Shown: positions 10,633 to 20,872, numbered from the stretch's first letter. The stretch: DNA of 64,000 bases from Apirhabdus apintestini (GCA_033977085.1 CP138906.1:248001-312000), one strand, 5' to 3'. The notes: generated from the letters alone by a model not told the origin. Numbers and translations: made by a program.

Positions 10633-11413
10633 ATGAGCCATATCTTTACCGATGTTATAAATCATCCTGCATATAATGAAAAACCTTTGGCACTGGTAGT
10701 GGCAGGTACTGCTGAGATAGGACGAAATGTCATTGATTCATTAATTAATGATGATTATCTCGTTGTTTTTACATGGTTCAGTAATGAAACCATGGTCAGT
10801 GATATGAAGGCGCGATATCAAAGCGCTGTTATGCCGGTTCAGCTGGATTTAACCTCTGAGCATGATGTCGTGCAATTCTGTATTGCCTTAGAAAATATCA
10901 AAGTAGATGTTGCAATCTACTGTGCCGGTAATAACCCGGCGTGTCTGTGCGATGAGCTGAAACCCGAGAATATTCGCACCACAACGCGTCTTAACTATCT
11001 GTCGGCAGTATTAATTTTTAATACTATCGTCAAAACGATGAAGCAGTATAAAGAAAATGAGACCAAGCTGGTGTTTATCGAACTCGGTGGCGGCCAAAAA
11101 AATCAGCGTGGGCAACTCGCTGTATGGTTCGACAAAAGCAGCAATGGAAAGATATCTTTCCAGCGTTGCTCTGGAAATGGCCAGATTCAATATCAGGACG
11201 CTATGCCTGAGCCCTGGTTATATCAAAACAAAAATGCTCCAGGACTATTGTGCGAAAGAAGGGAGAAGCATCGCCAGCATAGAAAAAACGATCCCAATGA
11301 GAAAAATGCTGGCTACTGAAGATGTTGCAAATGCAGTCAGCTCATTTATTAACGGCACAATTATTACTACAGGCGTTTCATTAACGATCGGAAATGGTGA
11401 GGGGATAATCTAA
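10633..11413 (+). CDS. SDR-family 3-oxoacyl-ACP reductase (ketoreductase) of the biosynthetic operon (one frameshift)
   Basis: This is a short-chain dehydrogenase of about 259 residues. The Rossmann NAD(P) loop is GTAEIGRN near residue 26, the structural AGN follows beta-strand 4, the catalytic Tyr/Lys are in YGSTK, and the PG motif is in LSPGYIKTKM. The frame breaks at 11079-11085: ATCGAACTCGG stands where ATCAGCTCGG restores the usual SDR segment ISSVAAKK, including the catalytic serine. This is an AGCT-site error. The start is ATG 10633, seven bases after AAGGAG. The stop overlaps the ACP start (TAATG). It presumably reduces the beta-keto group of ACP-bound chains built by the KS pair downstream. 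Confidence 0.83.
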
Positions 11414-11801
11414 TGTCTATTTCAACAATTAATCAGATTTTTAAAGATATCATGTACCTGGATGAAGCAGAAGAGCTTGATCCGAACAAGTCATTGTTCT
11501 CTGATTACGGGATGACCTCGATTGATTATATTGATTTTGCCTTCGAGTTAAAAAAACACTTCAAAGTTGACGTTAGCCCTGAAAGCCTTTGGCCAGTAAA
11601 TAAATGGGCTATCACCGAAGATTACTACTCATTTGATACCAAAGAGTGGACCAGCAAAGGCCTTACTGAAATCAACAACCTTCTGGGTTTAAAAGGAGCT
11701 GCCGCTGTTGATAAAAAATTCAGTTCAAGGAGCTCTACTCCTATTTCACGCTGAACTATATCAACCAACAAATATCAGCCGTTAAGACGCAGGTCGCGTG
11801 A
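11413..11801 (+). CDS. acyl carrier protein of the biosynthetic operon (one frameshift near the end)
   Basis: This is a carrier protein of about 129 residues. The predicted 4'-phosphopantetheine serine lies in YGMTSIDYID (about residue 37), followed by the usual helix FAFELKKHF. The C-terminal extension beyond the ACP fold is unusually long for an ACP. A one-base frameshift at about 11727 (TTCAAGGAGCTC) changes the frame; after it, a clean reading (KELYSYFTLNYINQQ) ends at TGA 11799-11801. Both ends overlap neighbours (TAATG with the reductase, ATGA with the KS-like gene), so translation is coupled. It would carry the growing acyl chain after activation by the PPTase at 15593. Confidence 0.78.
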
Positions 11802-12862
11802 TGGAAAAAGTCTATATAAAAAACTATGGTGTGCATCAGCAATTTGCCACCAATAGTGCGGTGCTGAGCCAGCTATTGGCCACTGAGGAGGAAATTAATC
11901 CTCATGATCTGGACTACTATAATTTTTCGACGCCATTGGTGCTGGAAAAAAGTGGGTCAGCAGAGAGGACTGCTCAGTACTGAACTCGATGTCAAAAATG
12001 GCGATCAATGCGCTGATTGATTTTAAAAGCAAAGCGTGCCTGGACGAGCATGCAGAAGCCTTTCTTTATACGGCATGTGATAGTGAGGAGCATAGTTTTT
12101 CTACGCTTTTTGAAATTTGCCGTAAATATAACGATGCTGGTTCAGTCTGGAAACATATCCAGCAATATAAAGAGATGAATAATCCTCTTGATATGCTGAG
12201 ATTACTGCCAACAAATGTGCTGTATCACACCTCAAAATTATTACGCGACCATGAGGAAGGTACGCCGTTACGCGCCGCATCGTTAAGTGGCCTGGTGGCA
12301 TTAAAACTGGCCTGGGCTGACATCGTTAATTCAACGGCAAAAAAGGGGCCATGGTGGTGAGCGCGGCAAATATGCTGACCTTTGACAGCCTGGCCGTCTT
12401 TAAAAAGTTTGGTGAAATCCGGAAAAATTCTGCGGATGCCTCCGGTATTATTCCCAGTTGGGGGCGGCGGTGATCTCTTTAGAGAATGACAGCCGCAATG
12501 CGCTGGCTGAATTGACCTCCGTCAATGTTCGCTATTGCCCCAAAGTCCGGTTTGAACAAGAAGACTGGGAAAGTCTGATGGGCAAGCAGCGAACGCAACA
12601 GGGAGAACCCGATGTTATTATTAGTTATAACAACGGCATTCGCGCACAAAAAATAGCGGAGTATTCTGCGCTGGAGAAATTTTTCCCCGGTCCGAGGATT
12701 ATCAATTATAAAGCGAAAACCGGCTACACCGGAAAACTCAATAATATACTGGATATTTTATGCTGCCTTAATGATCCCGCTATTCCTTCAGGAGCCCGGG
12801 TCATGCTGAATGGCGCTGGTATCAATTATGGTATCGGGAACATTTGGTTAATTAAAAGCTGA
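11801..12862 (+). CDS. degenerate ketosynthase-like partner (KSbeta / chain-length-factor type) (several frameshifts)
   Basis: This is a thiolase-fold protein of about 353 residues related to beta-ketoacyl-ACP synthases but without the catalytic set. Where KS enzymes have the nucleophile (TACASG) it reads AASLSG, and the His of the C-terminal KSxxGH motif is replaced (KAKTGYTG). The C-terminal glycine-rich strand LNGAGINYGIGNIWL is kept. Such inactive partners pair with a KS as chain-length factors in type II PKS and aryl-polyene systems. Frameshifts lie in A-runs near 11946 and 12340, and at 12455-12459, where CCCAGTTGG fits CCCAGCTTGG (an AGCT site). It ends at TGA 12860-12862, 13 bases before the KS. 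The heterodimer with the next gene is inferred. Confidence 0.75.
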
Positions 12863-12875
12863 GGAACGGATCACA

Positions 12876-14160
12876 ATGAATACCCATTTCGATGCAGATA
12901 CTTTATGTATCAGTGCATATGGCGCCGTCACGCCATTAGGCAGCAATCTGGATGAAATTCACGCCAGCTTTATCAATGAGAAAAGCGGTATACGGGAGAT
13001 AAATAAGTTTGATCACCGCTATTTTCAGACGCATGAAGCCGGTATCCCTGTAGAAGGCAATGCTGCAATTAGCTGGCCTAAAAAAGCCCTTTCAGGAACG
13101 GTGAGCTTTTTACGCCGGATTAGCAGCAAAGCGGCTGCACGATCGGCTGCGGCTGTCGGCGTATTATTCAGTGGAAGAAATTGGCTGCATCGTGGGAATC
13201 GATGAACCGGCGATCGATATTGAGCAGTGCATCGGTTTCTCGGAAAAGGTTCCCGCCGATGCGGATAAGCAATGCCTGGTCGATGCCGCGCTGGAGCATT
13301 TTAAAATTGGTGATTTTCTCGATCTTGATACCACTGCCGTTCTGAAAACGATACATGACATCATCCCTTTCGCCGGTCTCAGCTTCGCGCATTTAGGCCT
13401 CTGCTCAGCATCGACGCAAAGTATCGGACTGGCTATGCGTGCCATCCGCAGCGGTGAAATTAAAGTGGCAATTTGCGGCGGTGTTTCAGCCAAAGTTACG
13501 CCGTTAAACCTTGCGCGATTAGAAGGAATGGGCGTGATCTCGACCGATGAACACTATTGTGGCACCGGGCGTTCACGGCCTTTCGATCGGCACCGCAGCG
13601 GATTTGTCTTAGCCGAAGGCGCAGGTCTGTTCGTCATTGAAAAGCTATCCAGCGTATTGGCGCGGCAGGACAAACCGCTGGCCTATTTATTGGGCTATGG
13701 GGGCGCACTCTGCGCACAGCATATTGTGATGCCGCATCAAGACGATCTGGAAATGCAATTGTCGATGGAGCGGGCTATCGAACATGCGGGTATTGACCGT
13801 AATACGATTGACTTTGTGAATACGCATGGAACATCGACATTACAAAATGACCAGCACGAAGCCAGCGCAATCAGAAAAGTATTTGGTGAGCACAATCCGG
13901 CGATTGTGGCGACGAAATCGTATCACGGGCACCTGATTGCCGCCGCCGGGGCGATGGAAATTCTGGGCGTGCTGGTTTCATTTCAGCATGATCTCTTACC
14001 CAAAATTTTGAATTGCGATGAGCCCGATCCGCAATTACCTGATGGCATTGCGCTTGTGAATGAGCATCAGCACCGGCCGCTTAAATACGCATTGAAAAAC
14101 TCATTTGGTATGGGTGGTGGCGCAGGCAGTCTGGTTTTAGGAAATCCCAAATATCTGTAA
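12876..14160 (+). CDS. beta-ketoacyl-ACP synthase (KSalpha) (one frameshift)
   Basis: This is a ketosynthase of about 428 residues with the full active site. The nucleophilic Cys is in HLGLCSASTQS, the first His in VNTHGTSTL, and Lys/His in TKSYHGHLIAAAG. The glycine-rich C-terminus reads NSFGMGGGAGSLV. The N-terminus LCISAYGAVTPLGSN is typical of the FabF/KSalpha family. A frameshift of one base lies at about 13150-13165; both halves fit one protein. It follows the KS-like partner by 13 bases. It would catalyse decarboxylative condensation with an ACP-bound extender. No acyltransferase or malonyl-loading gene is present, so malonyl-ACP from primary metabolism is the likely extender. Confidence 0.88.
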
Positions 14161-14170
14161 GGCAGACATC

Positions 14171-15577
14171 ATGCTAACAATGCATTCCTTATTAGAAAGA
14201 AACTGGCAAGTGATTTGTCATGATAGTCAATATTCGGCAGATGATATCACCACCATAACAAAGGGCTGTGCCAGTAGCGTGGTCAGATATTTTCGTCATC
14301 GCCCGCAGGCGGAACAAAATAAGCTGTTTGTTTTTGTGATTAGAAATAGTTTCGAAGGCATGATCAGCTATTTTGTTGCTTCTGCGCTGAGGTTGAAAGC
14401 CTGGATAGTGAATGTTCATGACCTTGGCATTGTTGATATGCTGGTTGATACAGATTGCATTGCCGCTTTTGTTATGAGCAATGAAGTCAGGAATATTAAT
14501 ACGATAAACCAGCGGATTAATATCTCGTTTGACCTCAATCCTTCGCTCGCAAGCGAGAAGCTTGAGGGTTTTACTGAGTATCCGTGTGCGCGTTTTTATT
14601 TTTGCACCTCCGGCACAACCAGTACGCCTAAGCTGATCCAGTATCATGAAAATACACTGATTGAAAACGCATGCGCGGTGAGCCAGTACCTCAAGCTCGA
14701 CAATGAAGATCGCTCATTGTGTTATTTCCCGGTGCAGTATATGTATGGCCTCTCAACCATGCTGTGTGCGTTTTTGTCGGAAAGTAAGCTGGTATTTGAA
14801 AAATTTCACATCAGTAATATTGGTGAACTTGTTTCACACTACTGTATTACTAATTTGCCTTTAATCGGTGACTGGATGCTGCCCGTCAGCGAAATTTTTA
14901 CCAAAAGCCGAATTCATGTAAACAATATCCTGAATGCATCCGATCGTCTGCTCACCATGCAGGCAGCGAGCATCCTTTCATCCTGCGATACGTTGTGGAA
15001 TAACTTCGGCCAGACAGAATCCGGGCCTCGCTTGTTTCATAATGGGATCCGCTCGCAAAGTGATATTGAAAAAACCAGCAAATATGGCGTTGTGGCACCT
15101 GGTAAAGTTATGACGGACAACATCAAAATTGATTTGCGTCCTGTTGATCCGGACGCGTCTGATTCAGTGTGCCGGATGTTTTATAAAACGCCTTTTGCTT
15201 GTGATGGCTATGTTGATAGCTACCTGCAATTAAAACCGCGTGCTGAATGGTTTGATTCCGGCGATCTGTTTGTGAAAGATGAAGCCGAATGCTACTACTG
15301 GATAGCCAGAGCGGTGAATGAATTCAAATACAATGGCAAATTTATTCCGGTTCAGCTTATTTCAAATGATATTGTGAAGTATGTCGGTGGTTTGCGACAT
15401 TATTTTTCAAAAGCGCAGAACGGCGATCTTTATCTCAATCTTGATATGTCTGCGAACAGTGCGCAGATAAAAATAATCACTAAGCTATTAATGGATAAAT
15501 GGTATCAGTATGCATTTAAAATAAATGTCAGAGAAATCGCGACGACAAAGACAGGGAAGATAAAATGTGCAGTATAG
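14171..15577 (+). CDS. adenylate-forming enzyme (ANL family) 1, intact
   Basis: This is a 468-residue acyl/aryl-activating enzyme with recognisable ANL motifs in order: A3 P-loop CTSGTTSTPK (about residue 157), A5 NNFGQTESGP, A7 EWFDSGDLF and A10 TKTGKIKC with the catalytic lysine. It would form an acyl-adenylate and pass it to a thiol, probably the phosphopantetheine of the ACP encoded upstream. The substrate is not readable from sequence. It is shorter than typical acyl-CoA synthetases (500-550 residues), like the AMP ligases of aryl-polyene clusters. It starts at ATG 14171, 10 bases after the KS stop. It is one of the few long genes here without a frameshift. Confidence 0.83.
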   Translation: MLTMHSLLERNWQVICHDSQYSADDITTITKGCASSVVRYFRHRPQAEQNKLFVFVIRNSFEGMISYFVASALRLKAWIVNVHDLGIVDMLVDTDCIAAFVMSNEVRNINTINQRINISFDLNPSLASEKLEGFTEYPCARFYFCTSGTTSTPKLIQYHENTLIENACAVSQYLKLDNEDRSLCYFPVQYMYGLSTMLCAFLSESKLVFEKFHISNIGELVSHYCITNLPLIGDWMLPVSEIFTKSRIHVNNILNASDRLLTMQAASILSSCDTLWNNFGQTESGPRLFHNGIRSQSDIEKTSKYGVVAPGKVMTDNIKIDLRPVDPDASDSVCRMFYKTPFACDGYVDSYLQLKPRAEWFDSGDLFVKDEAECYYWIARAVNEFKYNGKFIPVQLISNDIVKYVGGLRHYFSKAQNGDLYLNLDMSANSAQIKIITKLLMDKWYQYAFKINVREIATTKTGKIKCAV

Positions 15578-15592
15578 GGTTAGAGCCATGAC

Positions 15593-16268
15593 ATGAATAA
15601 AGTGTATGTTAATCGTCATGCAAACAATTATCTGTGCATTGTGAGTCACTCTTTTTATACCGATTATTTGCATATCGGCAGGCTTCATCGTTATTTGCCG
15701 GTCGCAACAAAACGCTCAGCGGAAAAACTATTGTATCGTGAAATGGCCAGGGTACTTTTTGTCGATATAGTGAAAAGGATTTTACCTGGCGTAGAGGTGA
15801 CACACAGGCTCCGTAAGCCATGGACGGAATGAAAGCGTTATGTTGGTGAATAACGATCGGCGGATTCATTCTGTCGGGATTGATATCGAGTTTATCGAAA
15901 AGGCGAAAGCACCAAGGTCATTTATGCTGGATTATTGTGAAAAATATACCCGTTTCCCGGTCGGACAGGCTGACAACCGTTTGTGCACCACGATATTCAG
16001 TTGTATGGAGAGCTTGTATAAGGCGCTGTGCGCCATTTCGGTATGTACTTTTGATATCAATGATTATTTATTAGTTGCATATAACCGGGTGAGATGCGTT
16101 TTTCGCTATGTTGGCAACGTAGCCGAATTTAAGGGGAAGACGTTTATTTGTAACTGCTATTACCTTGATCAATCTGTAATAACCGTCGTTTTGCTGGATG
16201 CGTCTTTAACATCAATCATTTTAGATGATCTGTTATATGAAGAGATGAGCATCGCAATACCCGATTAA
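15593..16268 (+). CDS. Sfp-type 4'-phosphopantetheinyl transferase (one frameshift)
   Basis: This is a protein of about 225 residues with the two PPTase motifs: HSVGIDIEFI (the Mg-binding Asp and Glu) and FSCMESLYKAL (the WxxKESxxK-type helix). The N-terminal part contains CIVSHSFYTDYLH, the usual SxSH region, somewhat diverged. A one-base frameshift at about 15829 (ACGGAATGAAAG) separates the halves; correcting it gives WTDNESVMLVNNDRRIHSVGID or similar. It would convert the apo-ACP at 11413 into the holo form. A dedicated PPTase in the operon suggests the host enzymes do not recognise this ACP well. Confidence 0.78.
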
Positions 16269-16320
16269 TTTTTTAACAATCCTGTGGCTGCGCCATAAAT
16301 TCATTTAGAGGAATATTGGT

Positions 16321-16984
16321 ATGAACGATTTACTGGTAGATATCACACCTGAACATTATGAAGCTTACGCGACGGAAGGCACATCACCGTGGAATGCGTA
16401 TTTAAAGGAAAGGATTCTGGAAGAAGCAGCCAGTATTACTTCGCTGAGGAAAAAGATTCTGGATATTGGTATGGGAACCGGCCACATGCTTTTCGACCTA
16501 TTCCAGTCGCAAAAACTCACTGATTACTCCTTTTATGGGGTTGATATTGATCCGCGGATGGTGCGTTTTTGCGTTAAAAAATGTAGCGAGCTGAAATGCC
16601 AGCACGTATTCAACATTGTTGAAGCCAGCGTCAGTAATTTACCGTTTCCCGATAATTCATTTTCAATGATCTATGCCCGCTCCGTCATTCATCACTGGGC
16701 TGAACCTGCAAAAGGGTTGCAGGAGCCTGTGTCGTGTTCTGGATAGCGGCGGTCGCATTATTATCCACGAACCGCTGGCCGATGCAGAAGAGACCGCGCT
16801 GGGTGTTTTTAATCAGTCACGTAGTGAGTGTGGCGTGACTGATATGTCCACGGAAGAAAAATTCGCCCTGGCGAGCCTTACCGCGCTTATGCACTGCTGC
16901 GATCTTGACGGGATAAGCTGGACAGTGACGCGCGGAGAAGGTCTTGCTGCCCTAGGCTGTGAAATTTTCATTAAAAAGGCCTGA
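16321..16984 (+). CDS. SAM-dependent class I methyltransferase (one frameshift)
   Basis: This is a methyltransferase of about 220 residues. Motif I is ILDIGMGTGHML (about residues 42-53), motif II YGVDIDPRMV, and the motif IV-V region LPFPDNSFSMIYARSVIHHW, as in UbiE/COQ5-like enzymes. The frame breaks at 16721-16728: CAGGAGCCTGTGTCG, where CAGGAGCTGTGTCG continues the expected LQELCRVLDSGG. This is an extra C inside GAGCTG, another AGCT-site event. It ends at TGA 16982-16984, six bases before the next gene. It could O-, N- or C-methylate the product; nothing in the sequence decides which. Confidence 0.8.
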
Positions 16985-16990
16985 GTCATC

Positions 16991-18198
16991 ATGGATTATT
17001 GCTGCGCTGAGATGTATGCAAAAATGCAACCGCGGATTACTGCAATCACCGGATGCCAAGCCTTCGATTATACGGCCTTCCGTGATTCAGTCAGGATTAG
17101 TTCCCACGTTTATTCAACCACTGGCGACAGTGGTTCTTTGACGCAACGGGACCCTGCGGCTGAACAAATACCGATGCTGCTTGGCGCCACAAGCGGCACC
17201 ACCGGGGCGATGAAAATGATCAGCGTCCGTTTAAAATCCAGTAAGGACGCGGTCAGCGCATCGGAGCACAACTTAATTCATAACCTGCGGTCGCGGCAGG
17301 TTTTTCCGCAGGAGACGTTGTTGGCAACCTTTTTACGATTAACCTGTTTTCATCCTTACACTATTCAGCGTGTGAAATTTTAAAACATTGCCGCGCGCAT
17401 GTGGTGCCGGTCGGCGATATTGCATTGCTGCGGAAGAGTCATTTTGATTTCCTGGCCGACATTCAACTCTCGACGCTGTTTGGTGTGCCGGCCACTCTCG
17501 TGCAGTTTGTGGAAACCATGATCGGGCTTGGGGTTCCGCTGGTCATTAAAAAAGTGGTCTTTACCGGCGAACCGATGCTGGCCGCACATGAAAACTATCT
17601 GCGCGAGGTGCTGGGCGACGACCTGCGGATAATCGGTTTGTACGGCCTGTCGGAGTGCGGTTTCATTGGGATGTCTGTCGAGGGGCATCATAATAAATAT
17701 CTGCTATTCAGCGATGACTTCTTCTTTGAATATGAAGATAAAAAGGGGTTATTGGTCACGTCGCTGGACCCGGATGCCTCGCGTAAACTTGTCAGATATC
17801 CGGCAGGGGATAGGGGCAAATTATTCGTTGAAAATAATCAACTCTATTTTCAGGGTATTAAACGCAACGCTCTTGATTTTAATTTTATGGGTAATCTGAT
17901 TAGCCATGAAAAAATAGCCAGAATGATTAACCAAAAATTGCCTGAGGCGATTGTTCAAATCGTCTTGTCTTTATCCGCTGAAAGACAAGAAATTATGGAT
18001 ATTAAAATCTGCTGCGGATTATCTCATGCCGTTGATTTGTCCGAACTGGAGGATGAAATCTGTCATTTGCCGGATATTCATGAAGCCTATATGAAAAAGC
18101 GGGGACGTATCAACCTCACCGTTGTTGAGTATAACGCTCTGCTTTTTTCACCCCGAGGGAAATGTCTGCTGGTTTGCGACACAAGGGAGTCATGCTAA
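16991..18198 (+). CDS. adenylate-forming enzyme 2, PaaK/LuxE-like (one frameshift)
   Basis: This is a second ANL-type enzyme of about 403 residues. It has an ATP loop GATSGTTGAMKM (about residue 65), the A5 motif GLYGLSECGF and an A7-like region KLVRYPAGDRGKLF. Its short N-terminus and these motifs fit the phenylacetate-CoA ligase / LuxE branch rather than large acyl-CoA synthetases. A one-base frameshift lies near 17320-17330 (GAGACGTTGTTGGC); after it the reading NLFTINLFSSLHYSACEIL joins the long downstream frame. It may activate the finished acyl chain or an amino-acid-like partner for release. It ends at TAA 18196-18198, overlapping the next gene (TAATG). Confidence 0.72.
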
Positions 18199-19007
18199 TG
18201 CAACTTGATAACTTGCTTCATGAAATTGTGTTAGTGAATTCGCATCCGATTGATGAGCATTCACTCTTTTCTATGGATTTTTACGACAGGCTACAGCATA
18301 TCAGTATGCAATTTTCTGCTGCGCGCAGAGAAAACGCCGCCGTTTTTAATACCTTCATTGATACCCACAAGGATCTTCTTGCGGAACTGGATCGTAAAGC
18401 GCTCGACTATGAAATGAAATATGAAGAGCAGATGTCAGGGATGATGTCCAGGCGCCTGGCGATCCCGCAATCTGAAATCGAGAGTATCAGCAATAACAGA
18501 AATAAATTTATCGATTTTTATCGCCAGCTTTACGATGCAGAAAGGGCGCTTATCCGCAGTGACGCGGCTAATATTTGCCATGTAGGTTGCGGGCCGATGC
18601 CAACCAGCGTGCTGATGTGGGCAAAATATTCAGCATGTCAAATCACCGCGCTGGATATTATTCAGGATACGGTAGCGCAGGCGCAAAATGTTTTCGATTG
18701 CTGGCGTATTCCTAAAGATGTGGAGGCGCATCGCGTTCGCTTTTTATTCCAGCCGGGAGAAGCGTTTGATTATAAGGATATGGATGTGATCATTTTGTCC
18801 TCTTCCATTATGAATAAGAAAAACCTCTACGCTGCCATTAAAAAAACGATCACCAAAACGGTCGATGTGATCGAGCGGGAACCTAACTTTCTTTATGAGT
18901 CAGGGTATCTGAATGCTGATGAAATGGCTGAGCAGCTTATCGCCAAAACCACGCTCAATAATGTCAACATCAGGCTCTATCGCCTGTCGCCAGAGCAACA
19001 GGAGTAA
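18198..19007 (+). CDS. nicotianamine-synthase-like enzyme (aminobutyrate transferase family)
   Basis: This 269-residue protein has the SAM-binding signature of the nicotianamine synthase family, ICHVGCGPMPTSVLMWAK (about residues 131-148). NAS proteins have VGSGPMP-type loops there. The following strand ITALDII carries the acidic SAM-ribose residue. The family transfers 3-amino-3-carboxypropyl groups from SAM: plant NAS uses further SAM units, and bacterial CntL uses D-histidine on the way to staphylopine. Here no staphylopine-type dehydrogenase is nearby; instead the gene sits inside a chain-building operon. ATG 18198 is chosen because AAGGGAG lies eight bases upstream; ATG 18192 is possible. 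No frameshift is seen. The acceptor is unknown. Confidence 0.72.
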   Translation: MQLDNLLHEIVLVNSHPIDEHSLFSMDFYDRLQHISMQFSAARRENAAVFNTFIDTHKDLLAELDRKALDYEMKYEEQMSGMMSRRLAIPQSEIESISNNRNKFIDFYRQLYDAERALIRSDAANICHVGCGPMPTSVLMWAKYSACQITALDIIQDTVAQAQNVFDCWRIPKDVEAHRVRFLFQPGEAFDYKDMDVIILSSSIMNKKNLYAAIKKTITKTVDVIEREPNFLYESGYLNADEMAEQLIAKTTLNNVNIRLYRLSPEQQE

Positions 19008-19010
19008 ATT

Positions 19011-20045
19011 ATGTCAGATGATGTTATCGATAATTATGATTTAGATAATAACGTATTGTTTGTTCGTGGATGTAATTTGATCGATATTGCCGATGCAAAC
19101 CGTTATTTGCAGAACGCCTGGTTTGCACTGACCGGCAGCCTCGTGAATGAAGAACAGATGAATCGGCTTATTCAGAGTGCCAACTCCGAACTAAAACAAA
19201 CGGACCCCGTAACGAAAATTAAAGCGATGCATCAACTGATCAACGCATTGCCATCGCTGACCTTAATGCAGCGGTTTATGATGTTATTGTCGCAAGTTGA
19301 GGTGTCGGCAGCGCAGCGTAAAGTTATGGTGCCGATAAACGCTGACGACTGTCTGAAAATTATCTTGCTTATGCCGTGGATTATTTCGCTGGCGCGTTCC
19401 TCTGAGCCATTTTTTGATGTACCGCCGATAGAAAATTGCAAAACCTTTGAACACGCTTTTTGGCTAGCGTTAACCGGGAAGGCGGCGTCTTCCGGGCTGG
19501 AGGATGAGTCGCATTGCCGGTTTATGTCTCTGCTGTTAGGCGGGTTTGGTACTGTGACGCCCACCACGACCACGATAAGGTTTATTGCCAGTACCAAGAG
19601 CGATGTGATTTCTGCATTAATCGGCGGGTTTTGTGCCACCGGGCCTGCGCATATGGGCGCCTGTAAATATGCCATCATGAGACTCTCCAGCGTCATTGAT
19701 GATGTTGAAAAAGGGAATATTGATGCTGCGACAAACCATTACTGCAAGGACAAACCTTGGCCGGGATTTGGTCATCCGATCATGCGCAATGATGTCCGGG
19801 TCGATTTCTTCTTTTCACGCTTTCACATGTTGATGCGACCCTTCAGTGCGCTTGCCCGCGCCATTTCGGACAACAGCGGGCTGCAACCCAATGTCGATTT
19901 TTTAATTGCCAGCGTCATGAGCGCGCAGCGGGTTGCGCCTGAACTGGGGCTGCTGGCCTTTTTGTCTGTCGGATGCCGATACTTCTCGCGCACTATCAAG
20001 CGCGGTTTAGCGCTCACTCCTTTGGTTTGTCCTCAGAGGATTTAA
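19011..20045 (+). CDS. citrate-synthase-like condensing enzyme (frameshift near the 3' end)
   Basis: This is a citrate-synthase-family protein of about 340-350 residues. The catalytic set is recognisable: first His in ATGPAHMGACKYA, second His in WPGFGHPIMR and Asp in LQPNVDFLIAS. The segment LLGGFGTVTPTTTTIRF matches the family around the active site. It is shorter than housekeeping citrate synthase (427 residues in E. coli) and poorly conserved elsewhere. A frameshift near 19970 is likely, because the family C-terminus (RMPILLAHYQ) appears in another frame from 19973; the true stop is therefore uncertain between 20045 and about 20100. It should condense an acyl thioester with a 2-oxo acid, possibly the ACP-bound chain with oxaloacetate. 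Confidence 0.7.
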   Translation: MSDDVIDNYDLDNNVLFVRGCNLIDIADANRYLQNAWFALTGSLVNEEQMNRLIQSANSELKQTDPVTKIKAMHQLINALPSLTLMQRFMMLLSQVEVSAAQRKVMVPINADDCLKIILLMPWIISLARSSEPFFDVPPIENCKTFEHAFWLALTGKAASSGLEDESHCRFMSLLLGGFGTVTPTTTTIRFIASTKSDVISALIGGFCATGPAHMGACKYAIMRLSSVIDDVEKGNIDAATNHYCKDKPWPGFGHPIMRNDVRVDFFFSRFHMLMRPFSALARAISDNSGLQPNVDFLIASVMSAQRVAPELGLLAFLSVGCRYFSRTIKRGLALTPLVCPQRI

Positions 20046-20072
20046 GAGAAAAATATAAAAGGTTCCCCAATC

Positions 20073-20872
20073 ATGGCTATAAGTCATCGCATCGAGCCAA
20101 ATTTCCGGGAATATGTCAGGGCATCGCCTTAACGGGATCGGCGGCGGCTTGCGGGCAAATCAATATTTCCCACTGGGATTTAGCGCATAACTACCTGAAA
20201 CCGGGTTTGTTACTCGAAGCCTTGCATCAATTTGCCGTTCGCTTCGCCACCGCGGTTTCGAAAAATACCGACCCAACCTGGCGCTATCTGCCGGTGATGG
20301 TGGAACAGTTTGACTCTGCCGCCAATTTTGATAGCGATCTGTTACGCGTTGAAGGGCATATTGAACTTATAAATGATGCTTACCGTATTCACTGTAAGGC
20401 CACTCCACGCGATAATCACCGCGCTGTTATTGCGCAGGCTATTATCATGGTCAGCAAGGTCTACTTACCTGAATCGGCTTCAGACAACGCCTCGCCATCA
20501 TTCCTCGGTGATTTATATAATGTTTCTCCTTTAAGCGGGGAGACTTATCCTTTTTCCTTTAACGCGCATCATCCGCTTTTTCAGGAACACTTTCCCTCCC
20601 GGGCTGTATGTCCCGGTTCATTGTTGATTGACATGGTTCTCGCATTAACGTCGCGCGAGACGGCGGAAAATATCGCTTCTGTTACGCTGGAAAAAGTCAA
20701 ATTTATTGAAGCAGTTTATCCGGGGAATGCCTATCTGCTGGCCATTAAACGAGATGTAGAGTGTGATTCGAGCGGTGTTTTTTATATTCATTCAGAAACT
20801 AAAAAACGGTGCACGTGCGGCAAGTTTTCTATTAAATATAGAAAGGATGATGCGATATGTTCAATATTATAA
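20073..20872 (+). CDS. hotdog-fold dehydratase, FabA/FabZ-like (frameshift near the 5' end)
   Basis: The C-terminal half carries the FabZ/FabA-type motif HHPLFQEHFPSRAVCPGSLL, with the usual active-site histidine and the PGSL turn. The N-terminal half (GQINISHWDLAHNYLKPGLL) looks like a second, diverged hotdog, so this may be a double-hotdog protein of about 265 residues. The best start is ATG 20073 (MAISHRIEPNFREYV); the frame then breaks near 20130 (TCGCCTTAACGG) and rejoins the long frame. The stop is at 20870-20872, overlapping the next gene by 16 bases. With the SDR and KS it completes a fatty-acid-like elongation cycle that could leave double bonds in the chain. Confidence 0.7.
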
